Positions 8,209 through 16,783 of a DNA stretch of 64,000 bases are shown one piece after another; the first letter of the stretch is position 1; every line of letters begins with the position of its first letter. This DNA is from Flavobacterium crassostreae (GTDB lineage: Bacteria > Bacteroidota > Bacteroidia > Flavobacteriales > Flavobacteriaceae). The stretch is from positions 2,852,001 to 2,916,000 of the forward strand of contig NZ_CP017688.1 in the NCBI RefSeq assembly GCF_001831475.1. The letters run 5' to 3'. Position numbers and translations under genes: made by a program. The notes under the pieces are model-generated. The model searched no databases. It was not told where the DNA came from and saw only the letters and a list, made by a program, of their open reading frames with translations.

Positions 8209-8618
8209 CTCCACAGGTTTTAGGATTGATCTAAAGAAGCTTACAATCTATCTCAAGAATTACGGAACATTTTTGAAAACACAACGGATAAAATCATTGG
8301 TTTTGCCAGACTAGCTAAATGGCATGAAAAAGTAAATCAATCTGGTTTTAAGTCTTTCAATACAATCTCAAGATCGATAATGAATCATTATCAAAGCATA
8401 TTAAACTATTTTGATAACAGAAGTACTAATGCATCAGCAGAATCCTTTAACGCCAAAATAAAAGCTTTTAGATCTCAGTTTAGAGGTGTTCGAAATGTAG
8501 AATTCTTTCTTTTTAGGCTAACTACTATTTATGCCTAATTCTTGTCGCTCCACAGGTTTTGGGATTGATCCCTATTTATGCTTAATTTTTGCTACTCCAC
8601 AGATTTATGTCTTGATCC
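8209..8618 (+). mobile_element. ISL3-type insertion sequence remnant
   Basis: Holds the 3' third of an ISL3-family transposase gene plus three direct copies of an end-like motif, CTCCACAGRTTT...TTGATC, at 8209-8231, 8548-8570 and 8595-8618. The last two lie in a 47-bp tandem repeat (8525-8571 and 8572-8618). An intact element should have inverted, not direct, ends, so it has been deleted and rearranged. Non-functional. Confidence 0.7.
8230..8538 (+). pseudogene. transposase fragment (IS204/IS1001/IS1096/IS1165, ISL3 family), C-terminal part
   Basis: An open frame of 102 codons ending at TAA 8536-8538, with no start and a stop codon just before it at 8227-8229. It encodes the conserved end of ISL3-type DDE transposases: LAKWHEKVNQSG, ILNYFDNRSTNASAESFN (with the catalytic glutamate) and the ending FFLFRLTTIYA. 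The N-terminal zinc-binding and HTH parts are missing. Confidence 0.85.
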
Positions 8619-8667
8619 GTCGTAACGTAAACAACACAACTTTCTTTAATACTTTATAGGGACAAAA

Positions 8668-8693
8668 AAAGCCTTTCATTTCTGAAAGGCTTT
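8668..8693 (-). terminator. terminator of tRNA-Asp
   Basis: Stem AAAGCCTTTCA/TGAAAGGCTTT with a 4-nt loop and an A-run on the left, giving a U-run for the minus-strand tRNA transcript. Confidence 0.75.
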
Positions 8694-8705
8694 CTCAATA
8701 TTTAG

Positions 8706-8779
8706 CGGTCTGGACGGGACTCGAACCCGCGACCCCCTGCGTGACAGGCAGGTATTCTAACCAACTGAACTACCAGACC
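8706..8779 (-). tRNA. tRNA-Asp(GTC)
   Basis: Reverse complement folds with acceptor GGTCTGG/CCAGACC, D-arm AGTTCAGTTGGTTAGAAT, anticodon stem-loop CCTGCCTGTCACGCAGG (anticodon GTC) and T-loop GGTTCGAGTCC. Discriminator G, no CCA encoded. Confidence 0.95.
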
Positions 8780-8985
8780 CACTGCTATATTGCGGTGCAA
8801 AGATACAACAGAAGAAAGGATTACACAAGTACTTTTTTGTGTTTTTATCTGTTAAAAAATCTAAAAAAAACCAACCTGCTGATTATTAACACTAATAACT
8901 TAAAATTATTTTAAAATCAATAACTAGTTTTTATAAAAACAAGAATAAACTTACAAAATATACGTTTTAAAAAATGGGTATTGGG

Positions 8986-9519
8986 TTAATTTCTTTGAAC
9001 TTTGGTTGCCTTTTTTATATCCGAACCGCCAGGAAGATGCATTTTATCGGTAAGTATGGCAATTTCATTCAAATCAAAAGTACCAAGCATGCTCATCAGA
9101 ATGGTTTGATTTTCTGAATTGGTGCTTTCCATAAACAATAGCAGCTCTTTGATATTAATACTATCGTTTGCGGGTTTGGTAGCAATCCAAATATTTTTGC
9201 CATTTTCTTGAATACGCACTAGCTCTTCTAAACCGGCCGTTTTGGCATAAGCAGTAGCCGCTGCTTTCATATCCATAGAAATCTTAGTACTGGCGGTCGA
9301 AAAAACTTTTAGATTGTCTAATTTTTTTATCAAGCTCATATACCTTTGTGTTTCTTGGTCTGAAGCATCGACACTAACTTTACTCATTAGTTCCAACATT
9401 TTTTTATTGACTATAATTGTGGTTACCTCTTCGTGGTTGCTAAATTTATCAAAGCTAGTTTGAGCCAATAAAGCATTTGTAAACAAAAGTACCACCAGGC
9501 TAAGTATTGCTTTTTTCAT
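8986..9519 (-). CDS. DUF4252 domain-containing secreted protein
   Basis: 177 residues with a signal peptide (MKKAILSLVVLLFTNALLAQ, cleavage after about residue 20). The mature part matches the DUF4252 family of Bacteroidota: FDKFSNHEEVTTIIVNKKM near the start and a late LMSMLGTFDLNEIAILTDK. Such proteins often lie beside ECF sigma/anti-sigma genes; none is next to this one. Function unknown; periplasmic or outer-membrane associated by inference. Confidence 0.8.
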   Translation of the reverse strand: MKKAILSLVVLLFTNALLAQTSFDKFSNHEEVTTIIVNKKMLELMSKVSVDASDQETQRYMSLIKKLDNLKVFSTASTKISMDMKAAATAYAKTAGLEELVRIQENGKNIWIATKPANDSINIKELLLFMESTNSENQTILMSMLGTFDLNEIAILTDKMHLPGGSDIKKATKVQRN

Positions 9520-9780
9520 TTTTATGTTTTTTATCTATTATTTTAAATTAAATTTCAAATCCACCTATATATGTATACTGCATATTTTGTGCCAATATCC
9601 ATACTTTAGACGCACTAAATATATTGTTTTATTTTAAATCAAGGCCTCATTGGGTTATTTTATACTCTTTTAACAACAAAACCCAAACCAAATCACTGGA
9701 GACATTTAGTTACAAAACTGCTAACTTACTGGCTATTTTAGTATTGGAGTCCACATTAAATTTTTATAAATCTAAAATTA
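9520..9780. other. non-coding interval between divergent genes
   Basis: AT-rich, no supportable frame. It should hold the promoter of the DUF4252 gene on the minus strand; the promoter of the S41 peptidase is described separately. Confidence 0.4.
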
Positions 9781-9810
9781 TTGAAACAAAAGGTAGTATT
9801 TTTACGTTTG
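9781..9810 (+). promoter_or_regulatory. flavobacterial promoter of the S41 peptidase
   Basis: TTG at 9781-9783, 19-bp spacer, TACGTTTG at 9803-9810: an exact fit to the TTG-N19-TAnnTTTG consensus of the Bacteroidota primary sigma factor. The start codon follows 26 bp later. Confidence 0.7.
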
Positions 9811-9835
9811 TATGGTTTATCAAAATTTACAAAAC

Positions 9836-11281
9836 ATGAGAACAACCTTGGTATTTGCACTAGTAGTATTTTGTTGTAGCAGCCTTTTTCTGAGTTGTCA
9901 AGATATGGATGACGTACCTACTACAGACAATTTAGTGGTTCAAGATTTTGTATGGAAAGGGCTCAACTTGTATTATTTATGGCAACCAGAGGTAGTAAAT
10001 CTAGCCGATAAACGCTTTGTAAATCAGCAGGATTTAAACCATTTTCTGACCGGATTTTCGGCTCCAAAAGACGTATTCAATGCCTTATTGATGGATAAAT
10101 CTATAGATCGTTTTAGCTGGATTGTGGATGATTATTTAGCCCTAGAAGGTACATTAGAAGGAACAACCAAAAACAACGGCTTAAAATATGCTCTGGCCTA
10201 CAAGCCTGGCAGTACTCAAGAGTTGATTGGCTACGTTAGGTATGTAATCCCCAACTCTAGTGCGGCAGCCAACAAGGTGCAACGTGGTATGTTGTTTTAT
10301 GGCATAGACGGCAGCCAACTAACGCTGAGCAACTACCGATCGTTGCTCGCTAAGGAAAATTATAGCATAAATCTTGCTACCTATCAGAATGGCATCATTA
10401 TTCCTGGCACAGAATCTATTGCATTGACCAAAACGGTTCTATCCGAAGATCCGATATTTATTCATAAAATAATCTCTAAGGCAGACCATCAAATTGCCTA
10501 TGTAATGTACAACGGATTTTATAGCGCATACGATACGGCTTTAAATGAAATATTTGCCACTTTTAAGAATCAAAAAATAACCGATTTTGTTTTGGATCTC
10601 CGATACAATGCTGGAGGATCTATAAACACCGCTACCCGATTGGCTAGCATGCTAACGGGGCAGTATACCGGCAAAATTTTTGCAAAACAGCAGTGGAACC
10701 CAAAAATTAATAGCTATTTTGAATCCAATAATCCTCGAGCACTCCAAAATAATTTTACAGACAAAATAGATAACCAAGCCATCCATAGCTTAAATCTCAA
10801 CCAAATTTACATTTTAACCTCCAAAAATACCGCATCTGCTAGTGAATTAATCATTAATGGATTAAAACCATACCTCAACGTTATTCAGATAGGAGATGTG
10901 ACTACGGGCAAAAACGTAGGTTCGGTAACTCTATACGACTCCCCTACTTTTGGCAAAAAAAACCGAAACCCAAAACACCGTTATGCCATGCAACCCATTG
11001 TTCTAAAAATGGTCAACGCTACTGGCCAAGGCAACTATACCAAAGGGATTGAACCTGATTTTTTGCTGCTTGAAAAAGTATCTAACTTAGGGGTTTTAGG
11101 AACAGACACAGAACCTTTATTAGGTGCCGCTATTGCAAAAATTACTGGGGTTAACCCCATGGCAAAACACCTTATTGTAGAGCCAACATTAGTCCCGTTT
11201 TACGAAAATAAAACACCTCCAGAGCCCAACACCATGTATCTGGAAGAAGCTCCAGAAGGTATTTTGAAGGCCTTGGATTAA
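9836..11281 (+). CDS. S41-family peptidase, lipoprotein
   Basis: 481 residues from the ATG at 9836; an upstream ATG at 9812 lies almost on the promoter and is rejected. The lipobox LFLSC puts the anchored cysteine at residue 21. A degenerate PDZ-like region (about residues 95-200) precedes the S41 protease domain, with DLRYNAGGSINTATRLAS and the catalytic serine in TSKNTASASELIINGL; a lysine should follow in GDVTTGKNVGS. Family members are carboxy-terminal processing-type serine proteases acting in the periplasm or at the surface. Substrate unknown. Monocistronic. Confidence 0.88.
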   Translation: MRTTLVFALVVFCCSSLFLSCQDMDDVPTTDNLVVQDFVWKGLNLYYLWQPEVVNLADKRFVNQQDLNHFLTGFSAPKDVFNALLMDKSIDRFSWIVDDYLALEGTLEGTTKNNGLKYALAYKPGSTQELIGYVRYVIPNSSAAANKVQRGMLFYGIDGSQLTLSNYRSLLAKENYSINLATYQNGIIIPGTESIALTKTVLSEDPIFIHKIISKADHQIAYVMYNGFYSAYDTALNEIFATFKNQKITDFVLDLRYNAGGSINTATRLASMLTGQYTGKIFAKQQWNPKINSYFESNNPRALQNNFTDKIDNQAIHSLNLNQIYILTSKNTASASELIINGLKPYLNVIQIGDVTTGKNVGSVTLYDSPTFGKKNRNPKHRYAMQPIVLKMVNATGQGNYTKGIEPDFLLLEKVSNLGVLGTDTEPLLGAAIAKITGVNPMAKHLIVEPTLVPFYENKTPPEPNTMYLEEAPEGILKALD

Positions 11282-11305
11282 GCATCCGAAATGACTACAA
11301 AAAAA

Positions 11306-11327
11306 GCCGTCTTATAATTAAGACGGC
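11306..11327. terminator. bidirectional terminator
   Basis: Stem GCCGTCTTA/TAAGACGGC with a 4-nt loop, A-run to the left and T-rich to the right, between the convergent S41 peptidase and TonB receptor genes. Confidence 0.7.
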
Positions 11328-11379
11328 CTTTGGATACTGGTGTTTCGGGTTTGTAGTTCCCAAACACCGCTTTTAATTT

Positions 11380-13293
11380 TTATAATAAAATAGTCAAACC
11401 GGCTTTGATATTTCTTCCTCTTGTACTAAAACCTCTAGATTCTACAAAATCTTTATCTAAAATATTATTTGCTGCTGCAAAAACATGCATTCTGTTTTTA
11501 ATCAATTCGTACCGAAGGTTCATGTTAACCAATTGATAATCCTCCAGTATTGCAGTATTCAACACCGGAGCATATGCTGGTGCGGGATAAGTGGTATACT
11601 CTAAATAACGATCCGAAACAAATTGGTAACTTGCAGCCAAATTTAAACGCGAGCTAGCCTGAAAAGCCAACTCTAAGTTCGCTTTGTGTTTCGGGTTTAA
11701 AATTCTAGATTGCTTTTCTAATTCCGTAAAAGTATAGTTGGCATGAATAGTTGCTCTATCACTCCATGCGTAGCTAATCATAGTCTCTACGCCTCTTGCT
11801 TTATTTATTCCTGCAACATTAAAATACTTGTAGGTCATTAGGTCAAAACCAATGGCATTGGTTTCTTCTCTCAAAAAAGCAACAGAAGACAGGGTGGCTT
11901 TTTTATCTAAAAAACTAGCCTCAAAACCCAATTCGACCGTAGCGTCTTCTTCTGGAGACAAGTCTAGATCTCCGTAAGAAGAATACAATTGGTACAAACT
12001 TGGCGCCACAAAAGCCGTGCTATACGACGCTAGCACCTTAAGTGGTAGGCTACCCAGGCTGTAGGATGGATTTACATTAAACACTAAATTAGTTCCATAT
12101 TTGCTGTGCACATTTAAACGTGTTCCTGCATTTAGATTAAATCCAAAATCCGAATTATAAACTCCCGTTGCATAAGGGTCTATCATATTAAATTTTGCCA
12201 ATTCTGTTGGAATAACACTATAATCACTTTTGTTGGACATTTCATGAAACTGAAATTGCGCTCCAGTAATCACAACGACCTGATTGTTGATTTTGTATTT
12301 ATTGAAGGCATCTGCATTGACGCTTCTGGATCTGTAGTAAGAAAAGCTTCCAAAATTAAATAGGGATCGATCCATTAAATTGGCACTCGTTTGCAAAACC
12401 AATTCTCCTTTATTGTATCGGTACTTTGGGGTTACTCCTACTCTATATTGTTCTGAGGTGCCAAAATTATTTGGGTTATCTGCAAAGGATCCGGAGTCAA
12501 ATTCATTTTTCATTTTGTCATAATTGGCAAAAAAATCAAAACTTAGTTTTTGGTTCGGTACAAAACCTACCTTTACTAAAGAGTTGACCCTCGAAAAACG
12601 ATCTTCTTCAAAAGGAGTTTGGTTAAGGCGTGGTTTTGCTTCGGATATACCTGTGGTTTCGGTACTATTTAACGAGGCAAAATAATTTATTTTTTGAATC
12701 TTGCCATGCAAACCAAAACCTTGGTTAAAATCATTAACGCTATAATCCTTTTGTTTGGCTACCATTTGTGTCCCCATATCCATGTGCACATTTGCGGCAA
12801 TTTTTTGATTGGTTGCTTTTTTTAGAGTAATACTAATTACTCCTGTAGCGGCGCCAGAACCGTATAAGGTGCTTGCGGCTCCTTTCATGATTTCGATGCT
12901 TTCAATCTGTTCTACAGGTAGCAAGCGCAAATCATACGACAAATTAATACCCGAGGCATCTGTAACTGGAACACCATCGATCAAAATCAAAACCTGATGT
13001 CCTCTACCGCCACGTAAATAAACCCCTAGATCTTTACCATTACGGCTTTGGTTTCCGTTAATTTCTACTCCAGCAACAGTACTCAATATACTTGCTAAAG
13101 ATTGGCCTTGCTTTTTCTTTAAATCTGCAGCAGTAATGCTCACAATTACTTTACCAGATTTTTCTTTTGGTAAAGCAAATTTTGAGTCTAAAATTACTAC
13201 TTCTTCTAACGGATTTGGTTTTTGTTCTTGCGCCATACCATGCATGGCAAACAACAATGCAATCGCACTAATGCGAAGGATTTTTTTGTTCAT
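11380..13293 (-). CDS. btuB: TonB-dependent outer membrane receptor, probably for cobalamin (BtuB-like)
   Basis: 637 residues with a signal peptide (cleavage near MHGMAQ). The plug domain follows: SGKVIVSITAADLKKKQGQSL is TonB-box/plug entry, then VYLRGGRGHQVLILIDGVPV and IEIMKGAASTLYGSGAATG. The C-terminal two-thirds is beta-barrel and ends with an aromatic-poor strand AGLTILL. Length fits BtuB (about 600). A cobalamin riboswitch lies directly upstream, so the substrate is almost certainly a corrinoid. The gene neighbours cob and btu genes, which supports this. Confidence 0.9.
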   Translation of the reverse strand: MNKKILRISAIALLFAMHGMAQEQKPNPLEEVVILDSKFALPKEKSGKVIVSITAADLKKKQGQSLASILSTVAGVEINGNQSRNGKDLGVYLRGGRGHQVLILIDGVPVTDASGINLSYDLRLLPVEQIESIEIMKGAASTLYGSGAATGVISITLKKATNQKIAANVHMDMGTQMVAKQKDYSVNDFNQGFGLHGKIQKINYFASLNSTETTGISEAKPRLNQTPFEEDRFSRVNSLVKVGFVPNQKLSFDFFANYDKMKNEFDSGSFADNPNNFGTSEQYRVGVTPKYRYNKGELVLQTSANLMDRSLFNFGSFSYYRSRSVNADAFNKYKINNQVVVITGAQFQFHEMSNKSDYSVIPTELAKFNMIDPYATGVYNSDFGFNLNAGTRLNVHSKYGTNLVFNVNPSYSLGSLPLKVLASYSTAFVAPSLYQLYSSYGDLDLSPEEDATVELGFEASFLDKKATLSSVAFLREETNAIGFDLMTYKYFNVAGINKARGVETMISYAWSDRATIHANYTFTELEKQSRILNPKHKANLELAFQASSRLNLAASYQFVSDRYLEYTTYPAPAYAPVLNTAILEDYQLVNMNLRYELIKNRMHVFAAANNILDKDFVESRGFSTRGRNIKAGLTILL

Positions 13294-13380
13294 TTTAATA
13301 CTATAAAATTTAAAAAATTAGGGAGAAAAGCATAGCGTGACCCATACCCAAACTTTTTTTCCCGAAAGTTTGATACTCAG

Positions 13381-13576
13381 CATACTAGGCAGGTCTCCTG
13401 GCTTGCGTCTTGTTGTTTACCTTCCCAAGGGACTAAATAAAATCCTCTCAGTGGCTTTGTAGTTAACAACAAGCTTTATAGCTTACAGTTGCGGGTACAG
13501 CTCAGGACTGCTCGTATCCAATACTTTTATACAAATGTAAAAGCATGGGTGTTAGAGGGCACCTGATTCCCTTTTA
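13381..13576 (-). promoter_or_regulatory. cobalamin riboswitch controlling the TonB receptor
   Basis: On the minus strand the hallmarks appear in order: GGTGCCC near the 5' end, GAGCAGTCCTGAGCTGTACC, the B12-box region CCCGCAACTGT, and the 3' segment GCCAGGAGACCTGCC. The aptamer ends about 90 bp before the receptor start codon. A further hairpin (CAAACTTT...AAAGTTTG, near 13345-13368) may belong to the expression platform. It should repress the receptor when adenosylcobalamin is ample. The cob genes upstream are not behind it. Confidence 0.93.
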
Positions 13577-13618
13577 ATGTGTTTATAAAAAATTAAAAAC
13601 ACAACCTCAATACGGCGG

Positions 13619-13626
13619 CAAAGATA
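13619..13626 (-). promoter_or_regulatory. -7 element of the riboswitch transcript
   Basis: TATCTTTG on the minus strand, matching TAnnTTTG, about 43 bp before the first conserved riboswitch bases. A TTG lies about 21 bp upstream of it. Confidence 0.5.
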
Positions 13627-13697
13627 CTGCTTAATTGGGCTACAAAGCAAGTTCAACAAAAGTATTACGTAACCTTAATGTGGTATTTTGTTAGGAT

Positions 13698-14222
13698 CTA
13701 CCCGATTTTAATTTGGATAACCGCACCAAAATCTACTTTGTTTTGAAAAGCATCTTTTAAGGCCAAAGAGCTTATTTTACATAAAATACTTCGGATTACT
13801 CCAGCATGCGTTACTAATACCACCGGGCCCGAAGGGTTTGAAAGGAGTTCTTTTTTAAAAAAATCATCTACTCTTTGGTACAGTTCTACAAAAGATTCTC
13901 CGTTAGGCACCTGTATGTTTACAAAATCATCCATCCAGGGCTGCAACTCCTCAGGTGCAATGGCGTTCCAGGGTTGCAACTCCCAATCTCCAAAATTCAT
14001 TTCTAGCAAACGGTGGTCCAAAATGGGAGATTCCGATAGATATTTGGCCAAATAAACGCACCGAGATAACGGGCTAGAATACACCGTTGCTCCTACCGGA
14101 ATTTGCGCTTTGATCTCTTCAAAAATAGGCAAATAAGGGGCTAATAAACCAACATCGGATTGTCCGTAACAAATTTCTTTTTTGCAAACCGTTTGGGTAT
14201 GCCGCACTAAATAAACTTCCAT
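13698..14222 (-). CDS. cobC: histidine phosphatase, alpha-ribazole phosphatase (CobC)
   Basis: 174 residues of the histidine phosphatase superfamily. The phosphohistidine loop VRHTQTVCKKEICYGQSD is at residues 6-23; a second histidine lies in VLVTHAGVIRSIL. In cobalamin synthesis CobC removes the phosphate of alpha-ribazole 5'-phosphate or of adenosylcobalamin 5'-phosphate. The context gives the specificity: its start overlaps the end of cobS by 16 bp, and it is the last gene of the cob operon. Confidence 0.88.
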   Translation of the reverse strand: MEVYLVRHTQTVCKKEICYGQSDVGLLAPYLPIFEEIKAQIPVGATVYSSPLSRCVYLAKYLSESPILDHRLLEMNFGDWELQPWNAIAPEELQPWMDDFVNIQVPNGESFVELYQRVDDFFKKELLSNPSGPVVLVTHAGVIRSILCKISSLALKDAFQNKVDFGAVIQIKIG

Positions 14223-15004
14223 AAAACAACCATCGTTATATAATAAACCACCTCACAAACTTGTTGGGTTGCTCCCAAACAATCTCCGGTATATCCCGAA
14301 ATCCATTTTTTAAAATATCGAGCCATCAAAAATCTAGTTCCAAAAACAGGTAGCAAAACCAATAGTACTTGCCATTGCAAATAAGCCAAAGCCAAAAGAG
14401 GTAGTAATCCAAAGAAGAATGCTCCTAGAACTTCTACCCATGTAAAACTTTGGGCAATAGGCTTGCTCTTGCTACTGGCATCTTCGCGAGAATATTCTTC
14501 GGTAAAAATAATAGATATTGCTGCCAAACGACTCAAAGAATGTGCCGTGACAAACCATCCAAAACAAAATAAATATGGTGTTGTGCTAAGCAAGAATGTG
14601 GCTTTTACCAAAGCAATAAGTGCCATAAATTTTAGCAATAATAACAAAACCACCCCAATGGCACCATAGGCTCCTATGGCGCTATCTTTCATAATCAAAA
14701 GGATTTTTTCTTTGGTCCATCCGCCGCCAAAACCATCACAAACATCCGCAAAACCATCTTCATGAAAAGCTCCCGTAACCAAAACCGAAATAACCATCGA
14801 TACAACCACTGCTATTTCGGGGGTGGTTAGATAATTACTCCAAACAAATACTCCAAAGGCCACTGCTCCAACTATCCAACCAATTAAAGGAAAATAACGC
14901 GTAGCTTGGTTTAAATATTCCGGATTATGATCTATGTTTTTAGGACACGGAATTCGGGTATAAAATAGCAGTGCTGTAAAAAATAGATGTACTTGTTTTT
15001 TCAT
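14207..15004 (-). CDS. cobS: adenosylcobinamide-GDP ribazoletransferase (cobalamin synthase)
   Basis: 265 residues, polytopic membrane protein with about six to seven hydrophobic segments, normal for CobS. Family motifs are FYTRIPCP near the start, TGAFHEDGFADVCDGFGGGW (acidic Mg-binding loop) and GYTGDCLGATQQVCEVV near the end. It joins adenosylcobinamide-GDP to alpha-ribazole (phosphate) at the inner membrane. It lies between the bluB-cobT fusion and cobC. Confidence 0.95.
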   Translation of the reverse strand: MKKQVHLFFTALLFYTRIPCPKNIDHNPEYLNQATRYFPLIGWIVGAVAFGVFVWSNYLTTPEIAVVVSMVISVLVTGAFHEDGFADVCDGFGGGWTKEKILLIMKDSAIGAYGAIGVVLLLLLKFMALIALVKATFLLSTTPYLFCFGWFVTAHSLSRLAAISIIFTEEYSREDASSKSKPIAQSFTWVEVLGAFFFGLLPLLALAYLQWQVLLVLLPVFGTRFLMARYFKKWISGYTGDCLGATQQVCEVVYYITMVVLWKFI

Positions 15005-15078
15005 GATAGTGTTAAAATAGAGATAGAGATTAGCTTGTATGATATATAGTTTTGCGTTTATTAGGCTTTATTTAGGCT

Positions 15079-16782
15079 TTATTTAGAGTTTACATTAGCG
15101 CTTTCAAAAGTGGCCATTTTATTCAAAAAAGCCAACGCAGATTCTATAATTGGAAAAGCAATTGCACAACCAGTACCTTCGCCTAAGCGTAAATCCAATT
15201 GCAATATAGCCCTTGCGTCTAGATAATCTAAGAGTTTTTTGTGTGCTTGCTCTGCAGATTCGTGGCTAAATAGGGCATTTTTTTTGAGTAAAGGGTTTTG
15301 TTTTAGAGCTATTAAATAGGCAACGGTACAAATAAATCCATCTACCACAATAAGCATGTTATGCCGGTAGGCTTCTAGCATTGCGCCTGCTATCTGAAAA
15401 ATTTCAAACCCGCCAAAATAGGCAAGTTGTTGCTCCAAAATATCGGTTTTGTTATAGTTTTGGACTGCTGTTTCTAAAATTGCAATTTTATGCTCTAACT
15501 GCTCTGAACTAGCTCCTGTGCCTTTGCCTACGCATTCCTTAATCGGAATTTTTGTTAGTATGTGCATCAATACCGAAGCGGTGGAGGTGTTGCCTATGCC
15601 CATTTCTCCAAAACAAATGCAGTTGCTTTCTGTTTTGGCTACATCGGCTACAATTGCGGCTCCTTTGGCAAAACACAAATCCAATTCTGTACCACTCATT
15701 GCTGGGCCATGCAAAAAAGATTGGGTACCTTTGGCTATTTTGGCCGAAATCAAATTAGAATTGGCTCCAAAATCATAATTTACTCCCGCATCTACCACCA
15801 ATAGTTGGATGTTATGTTGGTTGCAAAACACATTAATGGCTGCTCCACCTGCCAGAAAATTTGTCAACATTTGTTGGGTTACGTCTTGCGAATAGGTGCT
15901 TACGCCATGCTCTGCAATGCCATGATCTGCTGCAAAAACTATCAAATGTGGCTTTTTTATCTCCGGGGTTGTGGTCTGAAAAATTTGTCCAATTTGTAGC
16001 GCTATGTCTTCCAAAAAACCCAAAGAACCTTTAGGCTTGGTTTTGTGGTCTATTTTTGCTTTTAAGGCAACTGAAATAGCGGTATTACAATTGGTTTGCG
16101 AATTGGTTGTACGGTTTGCGGGCTCTTTTGCTGTAGCGGTATTAATCGGGTTTGCAAAATTTATTTCTTGCACAAAAGGGGCTGTTGTTTTTTGTTTCCA
16201 ATTTAATTGTTGTAGCATGGGTTGGTTGCCATAATTGGTTGCTGGCTTGCCTACGCAAAAGTACCCCAATGGCTCTATATGATCTGGCAATCCGAGTAGT
16301 TGCTTAAATTGGTGGTAATTTAGTATCGAAATCCACCCCATAGAATAGCCTTGCTCTGTCAAAGACAACCAAATATTTTGAGCTGCACAAACGGAACTAA
16401 ACTTTATTGCTTCGTTGCTGCCCACTGTACCTATTGTAAAATGGTTCAAAACAGACCGATCATAACCAATCACTAAGCCTAGTGGCGCTTCTTCTATGGC
16501 TTCTAGTTTTAAGGCTTTGTATGCTTTTTTTTGGGACTCATTATCGGTTTGATTTGCTGCTTTTTGGTCAAAATCTACAAACAATTTTTTAACTGCTTTT
16601 TTGATAGAATCGGATTTTATCAAGTAGTATTTGGTAGCATCTGTCAAACCTACTGAGGGGGCCCAATGTCCTGCTTGCAATGCTTTTTGAATAACCTCTT
16701 CAGGAACGGGATCTTTGGTAAAGTGTCGGGTATCCCTACGGGATTTTAGGATTTCATCTAAGTAGGTCATTTTGTTTTGCAT
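15079..16782 (-). CDS. BluB-CobT fusion: DMB synthase plus nicotinate-nucleotide:DMB phosphoribosyltransferase
   Basis: 567 residues from the ATG at 16782, which sits 1 bp after the stop of the preceding gene; a second ATG at 16770 is equally possible. Residues about 5-225 are a BluB nitroreductase-like domain: SRRDTRHFTKDPVPEE, GHWAPSVGLTDATKYY and GWISILNYHQF. BluB breaks down FMNH2 with O2 to give dimethylbenzimidazole (DMB). After a Ser/Thr/Asn-rich linker, residues about 240-560 are CobT: KTKPKGSLGFLEDIA, FAADHGIAEHGVSTYS and the catalytic-glutamate end LGEGTGCAIAFP. CobT makes alpha-ribazole phosphate from DMB. The fusion would hand DMB from one active site to the next. Reading frame is continuous. 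Confidence 0.92.
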   Translation of the reverse strand: MQNKMTYLDEILKSRRDTRHFTKDPVPEEVIQKALQAGHWAPSVGLTDATKYYLIKSDSIKKAVKKLFVDFDQKAANQTDNESQKKAYKALKLEAIEEAPLGLVIGYDRSVLNHFTIGTVGSNEAIKFSSVCAAQNIWLSLTEQGYSMGWISILNYHQFKQLLGLPDHIEPLGYFCVGKPATNYGNQPMLQQLNWKQKTTAPFVQEINFANPINTATAKEPANRTTNSQTNCNTAISVALKAKIDHKTKPKGSLGFLEDIALQIGQIFQTTTPEIKKPHLIVFAADHGIAEHGVSTYSQDVTQQMLTNFLAGGAAINVFCNQHNIQLLVVDAGVNYDFGANSNLISAKIAKGTQSFLHGPAMSGTELDLCFAKGAAIVADVAKTESNCICFGEMGIGNTSTASVLMHILTKIPIKECVGKGTGASSEQLEHKIAILETAVQNYNKTDILEQQLAYFGGFEIFQIAGAMLEAYRHNMLIVVDGFICTVAYLIALKQNPLLKKNALFSHESAEQAHKKLLDYLDARAILQLDLRLGEGTGCAIAFPIIESALAFLNKMATFESANVNSK

Positions 16783-16783
16783 T

